A stretch of 64,000 nucleotides of DNA. Origin: Ulva prolifera. Its lineage: Eukaryota; Chlorophyta; Ulvophyceae; Ulvales; Ulvaceae. A program made the translations under genes and the position numbers. The stretch is from positions 4,708,022 to 4,772,021 of the forward strand of contig CM041202.1 in NCBI GenBank assembly GCA_023078555.1, written 5' to 3'. Below, piece by piece: positions 1-12,735 of the stretch. Positions within the stretch are counted from its first letter, which is position 1; every line of letters begins with the position of its first letter. The notes under the pieces are model-generated. The model was not told where the DNA came from. It made no database searches and saw only the letters and a program-made list of their open reading frames with translations.

Positions 1-128
1 CCGCGTTCACTTTGGTGGCAACCAAGCTAAGCTTAGCTTAGCATCGAACCCCGTTATATAGGGCCCGCCCGACCCGCCCGAACCCCCTTCATCGGGCAGC
101 TAAGGGGTATGCTCTGTACATACGCAGG

Positions 129-1411
129 TGCCCCATCTGCCAGCGGAGCAAGTCGATGCCTCAGCCCACCCCCGAGCTGCACCCTCAGCCCATTCCCCGG
201 CGACCATTCGGCTGGATTACCCTTGACCGAGTATCCGGTCTTCCAAAATCCAAGTGCGGTAATGATGGCTACCTCGCCATCCTAGATCGTTTCACGAAGT
301 GGTCTATTGCCTTACCATGCACCAAGCACATGAGCACTCAGCAGTTCATTGATTTGCTGTATAACAAAGCGTTCTCATGGGTAGGTCTGCCTGATTGCAA
401 TCTGGGCGACCGTGACTCGCGATTGACAGCTATTCGCATGAAGCGTGTTACGCACGCTATAGCTGTGAAGCTATTCATTCCACTGCATACCGTCCTCAAA
501 CGGATGGTCTGACTGAGAATATTCATCGTAAATTCTTGTTTATGTTGCGTGCATTCGTGTCCAAGCATTAAGAAGACTCGGAAGAGCTTGTTACTTCCCT
601 CTTGTATGCATACCACAACACTCTGCATAGTGCAACAGGTTTTCACCCCTCATCGACTCAAACTTGTATGGTCTCCTAGAGAATTGCGCGATTCGATGTC
701 TGTTTCGCGTGAGTGTCATGAAGTTGGCGCTCGGCTTCGACAGCGTGGCAGTATGCTGCGCCAGGGGCTACGCTTTATAGAGCATTCCAGACAAATGAGT
801 GTTGTCCACCAAACATCGCTACTTGTGATCGCGTTTCAGGTTGGTGATACTGTGAAGATTGCTTCTTCATTCCTGAGAGTGCGCTGCGTTGATACGCAGG
901 TTCGCAAGTGCTTCCACGTTTCGTGGGACCATTCTCTGTCACTGAAGTAGTCGGACCAAATGCTTATCGCATCCAGCTTCCAGATACCTATTCAGGCATT
1001 CACATTATGATCAATGTTCAGTGTTTGCGTTCCTACTGTGTGGACTCAGATCGGGAATTTGATCCTGATGTTCCGCCAATTGAACTGCATCTTGTCTTCA
1101 ATCCTTTGGTACAGGTGCTGGACAGGCGACGGCATGGCCGCACCCCGGCTGACTTACAGTCATTGCTGGACATCCCTGCGAGGTATCTCGTGGTAAGCAA
1201 AGATGGTTCTACTCTGTGGCTGCCGCAGTCTGTACTGCTGGCGCCAGAAGATCAGCAATTAATAAAGAAGTATAAGAAGTTCCCCAGGATTTCTGAGATA
1301 TCTTGCTACCCGGTGTCTTTCTACATTTCTGAAGCTACAGCGGAGCATAAAGTGGACTCTGATGATGAAGTCGACCTACTGCTGCTCCAGGAGCTCGACC
1401 GTAGATCATAG
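129..1411 (+). pseudogene. Ty3/gypsy integrase C-terminal half, frameshifted
   Basis: Remnant of a Ty3/gypsy pol gene covering the integrase, which inserts element cDNA into the genome. The second half of the HHCC zinc finger reads CPICQRSK at 129-152. The DDE core follows: ITLD with the first Asp near 222, then GDRDSRLT near 405-425. The third acidic residue is in PQTDGLTEN near 490-520, but in another frame, so there is a frameshift near 430-490. The core tail (LVWSPRELRDSM, about 660-700) and the GPF/Y module (FVGPFSVTEVVGPNAYRIQL, about 920-980) are in two more frames. After it comes LDRRRHGRTP (about 1120-1145), the position where many gypsy integrases carry a chromodomain-like tail. The last open frame ends at 1411. 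Reverse transcriptase and protease would lie to the left, but 1-128 does not look like integrase, so the copy is 5'-truncated. A second, more broken copy lies at 15.7-21.7 kb. Confidence 0.85.
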
Positions 1412-1700
1412 CAAGATTTATTCCTTCAGGCTATGTTTTGCCTAAGAAGATGACCTCCGTCGTTTTGCTTAATAACGTCTGGACGAAGACCTTAGGACCC
1501 TTTTGAAAGAAGATCTTGAAGATTCATTTGAGCTAGCATGACGCTGTGCTATTGCCTTGTTACCCCAGTGGATCACTGTGAGTCTGCGGACTTCAGGGGG
1601 AGTAGTTATGTTATTCCGTCCTTGACTGAGATTATGACCTATTGAGGTATCAAGGGTTTCAGAAGTTGAAGAGACTGGTATATTTTTGTGTTTGAAGTCT
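1412..1700 (+). repeat. 3' noncoding part of the gypsy element
   Basis: This follows the integrase stop and is repeated at 20772-20806 plus 21540-21745. Shared blocks include AATAACGTCT(G/A)GACGAAG and CCCCAGTGGATCAC. It is probably 3' untranslated region and/or the start of the LTR. I could not find LTR ends or a polypurine tract. Confidence 0.6.
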
Positions 1701-3144
1701 CAATGCACATGTACTGTCTCACAGCTTCGGACTTTACTTGTAACACTCTTCTCCCTTTTGTTACAACCCTCTGAACTGTCCCTCTGAGCGTAACTGCTCC
1801 AATTTACATATCAACATCCGTCTAGTCCACTCTGCCACCTAAAAATTGAGAATGCTCACCTCTCACAACTGGTAGGACATGTGATGTGTGTATGTCGCTC
1901 TCAATTGCACCTGCCATCAAGGTCCTGGGGAACCACTGTGAACACCAAACTGAATCGGAAAACAACAACATGGTCAACACATTGACATGACTGGGGTAGT
2001 TCTATGGAGTTGCAATTTTAGTGGGTTGGGTGGGGCTATAACCACTTGGCAAGTCCAAGGATATTGAACTTTGTGGTGTTTCTACATTACACTTCAGATG
2101 TTGATACCTCTCGGCGAAGCTGCAACATAGCCATTGCATGTAGCTGCCTTGGAGTCATCCGTGAATTACGACCCATGTGACCACAAATGGTGTTCTCCAA
2201 ACGAACCCGCGTACCTCCGATTCCCTTGTGATACAAAATTTGCCCAAAAGCGCAAGCCAGTCCAATCATCAGCCAACATGCTATCCTGGAAAGTGTACCT
2301 TGCTCCTGTACACAAACCCAACAGAATGCGTACATTATCATACATGAAAGCTGATGCGTTACCGAAAGTTGAGGTGCCTCAAAAGGCAAGAAAAATCAAA
2401 CACAACACGCGATTCCCACTCAACAAAGAACGGCAACACGCCAACAACGCAATAGCTTGTCCGACCTTTAATCTCTATATATAGAAGACAGCGCTACTTC
2501 TTGTTGATGTATGACGGCAACAACAAGTTGACGTTATCTGTACAACGACCGACGAGCACGATACCGCTGGGAAGCAGCTTGGCATCCGTACCTTGCCATT
2601 GAGCCCTTGGATATACGCCACCAGACCTGATGCCAGAAAGGAAGCGGCGAGGATGCTGAATCCATAAGGTGCGTCCACCACAACATGAGCGTATGAGAGC
2701 GTTCTCAGAGGCAGATGATGTTGGAAAACATCTGCCCTTCTATCAGCCAGCATATTTTCCGACGGCAAGTAGAAATCAGCACTTTGGCTGTTCAAATAGA
2801 AAACATTTTGAGGCGAGACTCGTGGAGACACACCCACGCAGAATGGCTGGCAACAGATTTCGAAGACCACTCCAGCGTTGAAGAGTTTGTCTCATGAAGC
2901 TGCTCTCTGGCAATGTCTCAGGACATAATATGAGGCTCTTTTGACCCGGCGGACGTGGCTTCTGAGGCTCAAGTGTGAAGAGCGACAGGGCGCTTTCGTA
3001 AGACCCCTGTCACCATTACGCAACTACATTTTCGAATTCAAAGAGAGTTCTGCGGGGTTCATGTTCATGACTAGTAGAGATGCGTGCGGAATGTGAGCGC
3101 CCGGGGTGTGCGCGCCCCACACACGCGGGTGTGTTGGTGTGTGC
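1701..3144. other. Unassigned stretch
   Basis: Short ORFs on both strands overlap each other and none shows a recognisable motif. There are no clear terminal repeats or tandem arrays. Probably decayed repeat DNA. Confidence 0.5.
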
Positions 3145-4780
3145 AGGGGGGCATGCACTCCCGCTACGAAGTGGTCCCTGTGTGGGCGCGCATCCAAACG
3201 GCCGAACTTTCATAATTAGGGACAACTTCGAGTATTTTGATGAACGTTTGGGGACTCGTACTGAGCGATCTCGGCTGTGGGGACTCTCCCCACCCCAGGC
3301 CCCCCTTTTGGCGAATAAAGGCGGTTCTCCCCAAAGGCCGGCATTCGCTGAGCTTTTCCCGCCCAAACGCACGCCATTGATCATAGTGCAGTGACAACAC
3401 AGAACAGTCACTATGATAGTGCATATTGTTGATGTTCGCACTGTTACGACTTCTGTGGCTGATGTGGTCGTCGTGACATCCGAGCAGACCAGAACGCACT
3501 GGAATGACATGGCTTCGCGTCCACGCAGTAGGCAGCAAATATTATATGGTGACGTGCAAGATGTATCCAATGCCTCTATAGTAAAGCGGGAGCCTGTGTC
3601 GGCCCTGCAGTTGCAGGGAGTCGAGCCGTGGGAGTCGCTAAAAACAGTGGTGGCGCTAGCTCTCGAGCAGCGAAACGAGGTGAATGTCGTGGCCATACGC
3701 CACTGTTGTTTCGAGGAATCATCTATGAGGCCTGGGGTGTTGCCGCGGGGGACGTCATACTTACTGAACAACTGTGATCGGGCAACACCATTCAATGGAC
3801 AGATCCGATCAAATCAACTTACAGAGGCATAGGACGTCAACATCAATGGCCGTGAATAACAGGCAAGGTAGCTTCAAGAGGTAACTAAACCGATTGCAAT
3901 ACTCCGACTTGTATTACACGTGATTCCACAGATTCAAGTTGGATAGGCTACTGGTAAGCTGGCCAGCTGCGCCTCGCCATGGGAGAATCACGTCTCGGAA
4001 CATTAAACACAAACATAGTTCCGCACAATGGTTGATTTGAGTTTCCTAAGGTCAACAAACATTACATGAAGGTATGCTGACCACGATTCGACAATGAGTC
4101 CGAAGAGCTTAGGCACACAGAGACGCAACATGACATTAAGGAGGGCTCTATGCCAGTAAATCATCAACAGAAGCATAATAGAATTAGTTTGGGGATGATT
4201 GGGGAGCAGTCTCGAGGTTTGGGTAACAAAACGCGGATTTGGGGGTGTCACAATGCATGCGCCTGCGGGCAGCAGCGTGGTGACAGGTGCACCCATGCAC
4301 GATCGATCTGCGGATCAGGTGCAGGGGTAAGCCGCCAGTAGGATTGTCCCGGAGTAGTGAGGGAGATCCTGCGAGGAGCTCCCGCTGTATCTTGACTATT
4401 CAGTGTGCATATATGGCTGTGCACACAGATGTAACCATTCTTCTCAATGTTTCACGGTACTAGAAGTATCCGATCTCTCCCTTCGCATTCCTCGGTTCTA
4501 CCTTTGTGCGCAGCAGGTATGGAATGCTGGTTACCTGACTTGACTTAAGACTGCGCGTCTGACCTGCAGATAGATAGCATTTTTGACAGGGGGGTTGGTC
4601 CCCACAGAAATAGCCTAAATCGGCGACTTTGGGCGGTTTTCCCCAAACCTTCGAGATAAATCGGCCATTATGTTCATCTAACCTAAATAATACTTAAAGC
4701 GTTCCCCAATCTATCAGATTCGTCGTCGATTTCGCGCGCCCTCACAAGGATCACTTCGTAGTGGGAAGTGCATGACCCCC
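3145..4780. mobile_element. Mutator-like (MULE-type) non-autonomous element, copy 1
   Basis: The left end (GGGGGGCATGCACTCCCGCT, then CGAAGTGGTCCCTGTG and GGGCGCGC) is repeated inverted at 4735-4780. The arms are roughly 45-50 bp and diverged. The flanks are ggtgtgtgc (3136-3144) and tgtgtgtgc (4781-4789), an 8/9 match consistent with a 9-bp TSD, although the region is TG-rich. Long TIRs with a 9-bp TSD suggest Mutator. A better preserved relative is at 35648-37531. No transposase was found inside. It carries a solo copia LTR (4246-4588). ORFs crossing 3016-3832 on both strands have no family features. Confidence 0.6.
4246..4588 (+). repeat. Solo copia LTR S1 (subfamily I)
   Basis: 343 bp running from TGTCACAATGCATGCGCC to TTTTTGACA, with TG...CA termini. 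It is flanked on both sides by GGGGG (4241-4245 and 4589-4593), a 5-bp TSD. There is no internal region, so it is what remains after recombination between the two LTRs of a full element. It is the same family as the LTRs of E1, E2 and E3 and sits inside the Mutator-like element. Confidence 0.92.
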
Positions 4781-5549
<769 letters not shown>

Positions 5550-7429
5550 AGTGGGCTCCCGCTTGAACTCATTCCGTCACTGGCTTACTCCAGGGCAGGA
5601 TGCTCTTTCACACTCGTTAGTTGTTGCCGCGGCACTAAGGGAGTGGGAGATTTTCGATAGTCAAACATACTTCACTTTTCAAGCAGGTTTGGATTTTGTT
5701 TCGCTGTGTCATGATGATTGTTTTGGCCTTGCGATCACGCATGATCTCTTTGCCGAGTGCCCATGCAAGTTCACCTAAGTCTCTGCCTTTGAATTTCGTG
5801 AGAATGATATCAACCAGATCCTACAGCCCCGCAGAGCTGATGAAAATGAACAAGTCATCAACCCACAAAAAATAAAACACCGACCAGGTGTTCCAACATA
5901 CAGTCCGGGATCACTCTGTGCGCACACAAATCCCATCTCAGGTAAGACCTTTATTAAAGCTTTATGCCACTCGCGAGCGGCTTGCTTCAGGCCATACAAG
6001 GTTTTATACAACCTCCATACATGTGTTATCTGTGAAGAACGGGGGCTGTTCAAAGGATACTTCCTCCTCCAGCTCACCATTCAGAAAAGCACACTGAATA
6101 TCTATGTGTCTAATCTCCAAATCCTCCTGAGCCGCAATGGACAGCAACACATGCAGTGTCGCATAACTACCGCCGGGGGACCAAGTCTCAAAGAAATCTA
6201 TCCCTTCTACTTGAGAAAAACCACGAGCTACAATTCGTGCCTTATAACGCTGATTCTCACCCGCAGGCCCACGCCGAATCTTAAGCACCCATTTGCCTGA
6301 GATAACCCGTTTGCCCGTAGGTTGATTGCACAATCCGAAGGTTCCGTACTCACCCAGTGCATCTACCTCCTCCTGCATGGCACGCAGCCATGCATCCCTG
6401 CCTGCACTCGCCAGTGCTTCCTTCAAAGAAGGCATATCAGGGTCGGAGCGCTTCTGCTTTATGGAGGCAGCTGCTCTGCGCGACCCACGACGCTGAGCAC
6501 TCTGCTGCTCGCCAGACTCCACATGCTAATGCTTCAGGCCTGCACAGGACACTCCAAAGTCAGCCATGGCTGATGTGTCATGATTGCAACCTGGAGCCTC
6601 AATAGCAGCTACGACTGTTTCACTACTAGCAAGTTTAGAGCCCGCAGGCTCATGCACAGCAGCTACATCCACAGCCAGTGGAACAGGGCGTGTGCGTACA
6701 AGGGGAATGAGTATGATGAGTGCTAAAGCAGTTGGAATGGCTCTTACCTCGTCAGGCAAATCAACCCCAATTGCGGCAGAGGGGGCAGCCTAGATCTGTC
6801 CCCCTAATTCGGAACCGGACTCGATCTCAATTTCATCAGGCTCATCCTCCCAGGAGGGCCTCAGCCCCTCAGCCCCTCGCAGGGGATTCGCTACTGCTTT
6901 CGCGGTACATGCTGAGGCCGCGGCCAAATTACTCCCAGAGCGGACCCGCTGAGCCTCGCGATTCTGATGGGCCGCAGCCGCTTCATCATCGCTGACGGTG
7001 TAGTCTATCTGTTCTACATCGTCGTCATCATAGATGCCTGGTTCGTCGTCATCATCATCCTCGTCCATGCCGGATCCGGATGAGCTGGACGTGAGGGGAA
7101 CAGGGAAGGCAGCCGCCGCCCCAGGATCGTGCAGCTCCGCGTTGCGAGTCACCACGTACTCCACGGTGTGGGTAGGCCTGGCCTCAGACTGATGCACCTG
7201 ACCAGCAACTCGAGGAGGAATGGCGATGTCCGGGTGCGCAGCAGCACGAGCAAACGCACGCGTGCGATGCATGGTGTGCCTTGCCGCCTCTCGGGTGTCC
7301 CGAGCTGGGTCACGCCGGATCATCTCCGAAGACGAACCAGACCCGAACCGTGGGGAATACACTGTGGTGTCAGGCAGGACGGCCTACTTGAACGTCATAT
7401 CCATGACAGGCACTCTACCGTGACCCGGG

Positions 7430-7781
7430 TGTCACAATGCCTACGCCTGCGGGCAGCAGCGTGGTGACAGGTGCACCCATGCACGATCGGTCTGCGGATC
7501 AGGTGTAGGGGTAAGCCGCCAGTAGGATTGTCCCGGAGTAGCGAGGGAGATCTTGCGAGGATCTCCCGCCGTAATCTTGACTATTCAGTGTGCATATATG
7601 GCTGTGCACACAGAGAGCTGTAACCATTCCTTCTACTGTTTTGCGGTACTAGCAGTATCCACTCTCTTCCTCGCATTCCTCGGTTCTACCTCTGTGCGCA
7701 GTAGGTATGAGATGCTTGCTGCCTGACCTGACCTGACGTAAGACTGCGCGTCTGACCTACAGATAGAGAGCATTTCTGACA
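7430..7781 (+). repeat. Solo copia LTR S2 inside E1 (subfamily I)
   Basis: 352 bp running from TGTCACAATGCCTACGCC to CATTTCTGACA, flanked by the perfect 5-bp TSD CCGGG (7425-7429, 7782-7786). E2 has an uninterrupted stretch at the matching place (near 48170). It lies in antisense orientation relative to E1. Confidence 0.95.
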
Positions 7782-8182
7782 CCGGGGGGGTGTGCAACTG
7801 GTCACGCAGACGGCGCAACACTCCCCCGTCGTGCGTGGCATCATCCATGAATGGAAGGACGTCACTGTCAGTCACGCGGACACCTCCATCATCACCCTCA
7901 AAAGCAACCGTGTAGAAGTTCAAACTCCGCAGGCTCCCTCATGTCCACCACAGCGGACGCATTGTACTTTCGTACGTGACGGATCATCTGATCCGTGGTG
8001 CACATGACTAGGCGCACCACCACAACCCTACCCCCAAGAACGTCCTGAGCGTACACACGCTGCATGCTGGGTCCCAACCCAGCAACAACCCAGTATGCAA
8101 CCATGGCCCGTGCGGAGAGTTTCCGCAATATGCATAAACGTCAACCCCCCCACGGACGCAACTAGCGCAGCAGGTCTTGGAA

Positions 8183-8266
8183 TCCGTGGCCGAGGCCGTG
8201 GCCGTGGCCGTGGATATCGTGGCAGTGGCAGAGGTTCTGGTGCCAATGCTAAACAAGCATCTGGCC
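8183..8266. other. Foreign ~84-bp GTGGCC-repeat segment in E1
   Basis: Aligned with E2 (48536-48610), E1 has about 84 extra bases between GGTCTTGGAA and CTCAACGGAGG. The insert starts with tandem GTGGCC/GAGGCC hexamers. Read on the plus strand it would encode an Arg-Gly run (RGRGRGRGRGYRGSGRGSG), like the RGG tails of RNA-binding proteins. That reading is antisense to E1. Its origin is unknown: a captured fragment of an RG-rich gene or a local hexamer expansion. Confidence 0.6.
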
Positions 8267-10120
8267 CTCAACGGAGGTGTCCTTGGAAAAAGGACATATA
8301 GGGAATGATATCCCTGTCACAAGACTTGACAAACAACTCATCTAACTCCGTCATGGCAAGCAACTGCCACTTCCGTTTTTCCTCCGCCTTCAACTTATCG
8401 CGCTCGGCCTTTTTCATGCGCTTGTTTGCTTTCTCAGCCTGCTGAACATCCTTAAGAGTATTGACTGCTCGTTGGGCGTTCTGGGAGCTCATCAATTTCG
8501 CCAGTTTATCATGGTACAGCGCCGAGCATGGCGTGAGATTGTGACCATGGATAACACTAGCGAGACATTCAACCCAGAGGAAAAGAGGAAGACCGCTCGC
8601 AAGCAGCACAGGTTGGAGCGCCTCAAAGGCATTCCCGATCCTCCATTCGATCATGCCGATGATCAGCTGTGGGAGTAGTGTGGTGAGCGATGCCACGACA
8701 ATGGAGGTAGGGCAACAAGGCCTCGACCATGAACTCCCCCCCTTTGTCTGTGTGTGGGATGCGCACACCCGGTTCACCTGGCTTCACCACATTCACCTGA
8801 ATGCGCTCAATGATGTAAGAGATCATGGCCGCAGCCTCACTCTTCTTGCGCAGACCGACTACGAAAGTATAACGGGTACAGGCACACATCACAAACAAAA
8901 CATATTTCACTCCGCCGATTCCTATTGGAGAACTGGGACCAGCTAAATCGGCATGCAGTTGCTCACCAGGGAACTTCGCTTGGCCTATGAGCTCACGATC
9001 ATTGGCAGAGTATCTGCCCGGAGGCACTTTGCCAATTATGCATCCATGACAACGATTTCCCATTGGCTCGGGATCAACTTTCAGACGCAAATCACCATAA
9101 CAATCAGCGTTTGACTGCGTTCTTTTCAAAACCCACGTTGACTGATGGAATGAAAGGTGAGCTAAGAAAGCAGGTTCCAGCAGGTAGGCGTCATGTGGGA
9201 CAACAGCTCCCCCAGTATTGCGCCGCTGGATGTCGATTGCCGCAGCAGCCATATGACACCACGCCTGCTGGTCCTCCACAACAGAAGTTGGGCTGCTCTG
9301 ATTAGACCAGATCACCCCCCTGTTCACCGGGTGACCAACAAGAACAGGCTTTGTATATACACTCATTCTAAACGCAAAGACTTTGTATCCGTCTTGATCC
9401 AGCTCTTGATATTTGGACGCATCCTCAATATCAGTAGCCATATCACCAAGACCAGGGACATACAACACACTCCTATGCGTTTCTAAGTACATTTGCTCAT
9501 GCCGAAGACCCATTGTACTCAGTATGTTGTATGGACACTCAGGGGCATAGTAAAAACCAGGGATTTCCACATCCAGAGGATGCTTATTCCCATGCCTATC
9601 CACATATGTGCGCAGGTTCATTTGAATGGTTCCCCTGCCCATGATGGGGAGCTTGCCTGGTCCCGTAGGATTGGCAGTCCTCTGGCACGAACCGTACTCA
9701 GTGAACATTTCGCGAATAGCCACTATATGCATGTCGGACCCACTATCTATAATGAAGTTCCAAGGCAATGGCGCATCGGGCGTTGGATAATCTTCAGGCA
9801 TTTCTACATCACATACATCTTTGGCCGCAGCCCGTTTGCGCTGGGGGCAATTCGCACGTAAATGTCTTTTCTTCTTGCAGAAGAAACATGTCCTTATCTC
9901 CTCGCGAGGAGACTGGCCTACCGCGAGAGCGGCGACTCTAGGACTGTCGCCGTGAGGATGCTTGCGCCAGCCATGGCCTGGTTTGCCCGCAGGCGCACCA
10001 GACATAGCATGCAACCGCTGTTGCTTGAGCAAGTTAGCATGTTCAGTCAAACGTGCGATGATTACGTGTGGAAAAGAGCGGAGAAACCACCGCGCACGGC
10101 GTTGAACTCCTCCCCCACTT

Positions 10121-10878
10121 CTAACAGTTTAATCGAAGCCATCGCTGGCCCACATCGGCACCTAGTGCCTCCAGTTGAGTGTACACACTCATGACATCAC
10201 CACAATCAGACCCAACATCTCTGTTTTTCGGTGGCAATGAATTGAAAGGACTCCACAATTTGTGGATCTCGGCTTCAGTGCTAGGCCTATACTTTGCAGT
10301 CAGATAGGCCCATGCTTCACACAAATGTGACATGCGATAGACAGTTGTCCAATCCGCGTCAGGCAAAGACATAAGGACTTGAGTCCTTGCTCTAGCATGG
10401 ACACGTTGTTCGTCCGCGGACGGTACGTTCTGCAACAGATGGTCTAGCTCGAACTGACCTAGCCACAGGCTTTCTGCTCGTACGCAACGAAGCTTTCGGT
10501 CTTACACTTCCACTGAGGCCGTTTTCCTCTCGTCAAATCAGGATCGCTACGTCCCCGAGATGCTCGCAGCGCTTCGGTCAACGTTCCGAGTGTGATAAGC
10601 GACTCAGCGTGACTTGCATCGTTCACCACATGAGAGGAAAAGGGCACCTGCTGGCTGCTCTGCCCAGTTTGAGAAGAGTCTCGTGGTCGGATGACTCGTC
10701 CGCCACGAAGTAACATGCCCGCGGGCTGCTTCTCGTCAGGGAGCTGCTTGTCGGCGTCCCTGTCGACGAGTGGATGCTGATCTGCCTCGTCTTGCCCTTC
10801 CTCGCGAGGAGGGTTAGCATTGGAGAGATCGAGATTAGACATCCTGCAGTAGGATAGACGATTCTTTGTTGCGCGCAA
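10121..10878 (-). pseudogene. E1 gag N-terminal region, frameshifted
   Basis: Two frames, 10878-10459 and 10435-10121, match the E2 and E3 gag. Shared segments are MSNLDLSNANPPREE (start near 10842), LTEALRASRGRSDPDL, ADEQRVHARARTQVLMSLPD and MSHLCEAWAYLTAKYRPS. The frame breaks near 10440-10460. This gag domain is the structural particle protein; its zinc knuckle is in the next frame downstream. Confidence 0.8.
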
Positions 10879-11149
10879 CAGTTAACCGATTGATGGCTCG
10901 CAAGCCGACAGGTTGAGAAATTAAGCGAACGCATTTGCTTTTGCCAGCGCTGATAATTTAAAAACAAGCGTCTCGAATTGTATCTAATTTCAATATCCTA
11001 CGAGAACGCTCAATGATGCCTACGCTTGTGACCGCGGTCTGAGCGCCGGCATAACAGTGGAATGCCTGCCGTGTTTGCTTACAGACTTTGGTCAACAGGC
11101 TTCCTGAACAAGACCATAACAGATATAACGCAAACATTCACCGATACCA

Positions 11150-11488
11150 TGTCAGAAACGCTATATTGGCAGGTCAGCCGTGCAGTCTTTGTACAGTTCA
11201 TGTCAGGGTAGCCAGCGGTCCATACCTGCTGCGCACAGAGGTAGAACCGAGGAACGCTAAAGCGGAGATTCTAGTACCGTGAAACATTGAGAAGAATGGT
11301 TACATCTGTGTGCACAGCCATATATGCATAGTGAACAGTCAAGGCACGACAGCAGATCCTTGCAGGATCTTTCTCACTACTCCGGGACAATCCCGCTGGC
11401 GGCTTACCCCTGCACTGGTTCCGCAGATCGATCGTGCATGGGTGCACTTGTCACCACAATGCTGCCCACAGGCGCATGCATTGTTACA
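11150..11488 (-). repeat. 5' LTR of E1 (subfamily I)
   Basis: 339 bp, TGTCAGAAACG to CATTGTTACA on the plus strand, so on its own strand it begins TGTAACAATGCATGCGCC. The bases just inside (11142-11149) form the primer binding site. The outer flank is ACCGG. Confidence 0.9.
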
Positions 11489-12233
11489 ACCGGCATCGAC
11501 GTGGCGCTGTTCAAGGTGCTTGGGCACTTCCGGGCTCATACGATTGCACCAACAAGCTTTAGGTGTTCCTGCTACCACAGGCTGTATCATCGTCAGCACT
11601 GCTCTTTGTGTACTTTGCACCGTGCCTTGGGCAGAGCACTGTTGTGAGTGACCTTCTCAAGCAAGTCTGGCACAGAAGGACGTACGCCACGTGTAAATTT
11701 GCGTACCCATCGGCGTGTAGATTCGGTGTATGGAATGGCGAGGTGGTGTTGTAGCTGCGTCAGTTGTGGTAAATCCAGCTACATTTCACCAAGAAACAGT
11801 GTTGGGTTGTCGGGCCCGATCACGTAGAGATGTGTCCTCTTCAGGATATCTTCCGGCCCAGTAAATCTAGGTTGGTTGTTCGTACAGGGGTTTTAGAGAG
11901 AAAATCCAGCTCTACTGCTTGGATTGTGGCACCACAAATGGTCCAAGGCGACCCGGTAGTGCTGCGCCCGTATGCAGGAACCGAAACCTTGCGCCGGCCC
12001 TGCACGCAGTTGACTGCGTCTATCCCAGGGGCACTAGGAATAGAGTTCATGCAGCAGCGCATATGCGACGTGAGCGCACGCAGGCGCAGGCCTGTGCGTG
12101 CCACGGCATGCTGCCATTCCGCCGGAGGCCGGTCCTAGGCTGCTTCTGGCTACTGCGCCTGCTTGGCAAATTGCCCCGGGCGCGCCGGGCGGAGCTCGAG
12201 GCGGACTTGGTGCACCCTACCCTCCTGTGTTGC

Positions 12234-12320
12234 TGAGGCTGCATTCAGTCCTCGAGTCTGACTTGCTCTTGTGGTGAGGCTGCGTTCAGTCCTCGTTCCA
12301 GTCTGACCTGCTATCGTTGG
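12234..12320. repeat. Two tandem ~43-bp units
   Basis: TGAGGCTGC(A/G)TTCAGTCCTC occurs at 12234 and again at 12275. In both copies it is followed by AGTCTGAC(T/C)TGCT. A decayed third copy of the CCTCGAGT core lies near 12355. Confidence 0.6.
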
Positions 12321-12710
12321 GGCTGGCGTGAGAAGCGGGATTGTCGGGGCTTGGTCCTCGAGTCGACCTGAAATCAGTTGCTTCACTCAGAAGACCTTGC
12401 CTGTGGAATATAATCGGGCCCAGCCTAAACTAGGTAGAAGCGGTCATAAGCGGACGCATGCGACGCAGTGATGAGCGGTGGAGGAGCATAGCCGACTTGC
12501 CCTTAGATACAGGGTGTGCCGTGAGCCGGGGCCGTCGCCCCTGTCTCAGGTTGGAGTTTCCCCGGACCGGTGCTTGGTTGGCTGCCACATGTAGTGCAAC
12601 TGGCGCGCTTCGATTGTTGTGTGAACATCTCGCGCCTGGCGATGTCTCGAGGCCAGTTTTGGGTCATCAGGCACGATCACATATAATAACTCCACGTATC
12701 TCATATGTCC

Positions 12711-12735
12711 TCTAGCAAGCAGAGGGCTTGCTAGA
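12711..12735. repeat. Perfect 10-bp hairpin
   Basis: TCTAGCAAGC, loop AGAGG, then GCTTGCTAGA. No function can be assigned. Confidence 0.7.

Larger units (their letters stand above)
5556..10050 (-). pseudogene. E1 pol (zinc knuckle, protease, integrase, RT), broken
   Basis: The longest open part is 10050-8623. It begins in late gag with the zinc knuckle CFFCKKKRHLRANC (the Gly before His is Arg), followed by the protease motif DSGSD. The integrase HHCC finger includes HLSFHQSTW and NRCHGCIIGK, then the core HADLAG and HTDKGGEF. After that, frames change at about 8.77, 7.9, 7.36, 6.76 and 6.08 kb. RT is readable in pieces ([45 protein letters not shown]). The active-site region near 5840 is garbled, with VDD lost. 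The order protease-integrase-RT is diagnostic of Ty1/copia. A solo LTR splits the frame at 7430-7781. It is not functional. Confidence 0.85.
5550..11488 (-). mobile_element. Ty1/copia element E1, 3'-truncated and decayed
   Basis: Read on the minus strand, the order is 5' LTR (11488-11150), primer binding site, gag, protease, integrase, reverse transcriptase. The copy stops near 5550 next to the microsatellite, so RNase H and the 3' LTR are missing and no TSD can be checked. The primer binding site next to the LTR begins TGGTATCGG, compatible with initiator-methionine tRNA priming. A solo LTR of the same family (7430-7781) and a foreign 84-bp segment (about 8183-8266) interrupt it. It is more decayed than E2. 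Confidence 0.9.

Noticed and set aside
3016-3832. 259-codon minus-strand ORF and overlapping 139-codon plus-strand ORF
   Set aside because: They cross the Mutator-like element's TIR, overlap each other on opposite strands and show no domain.
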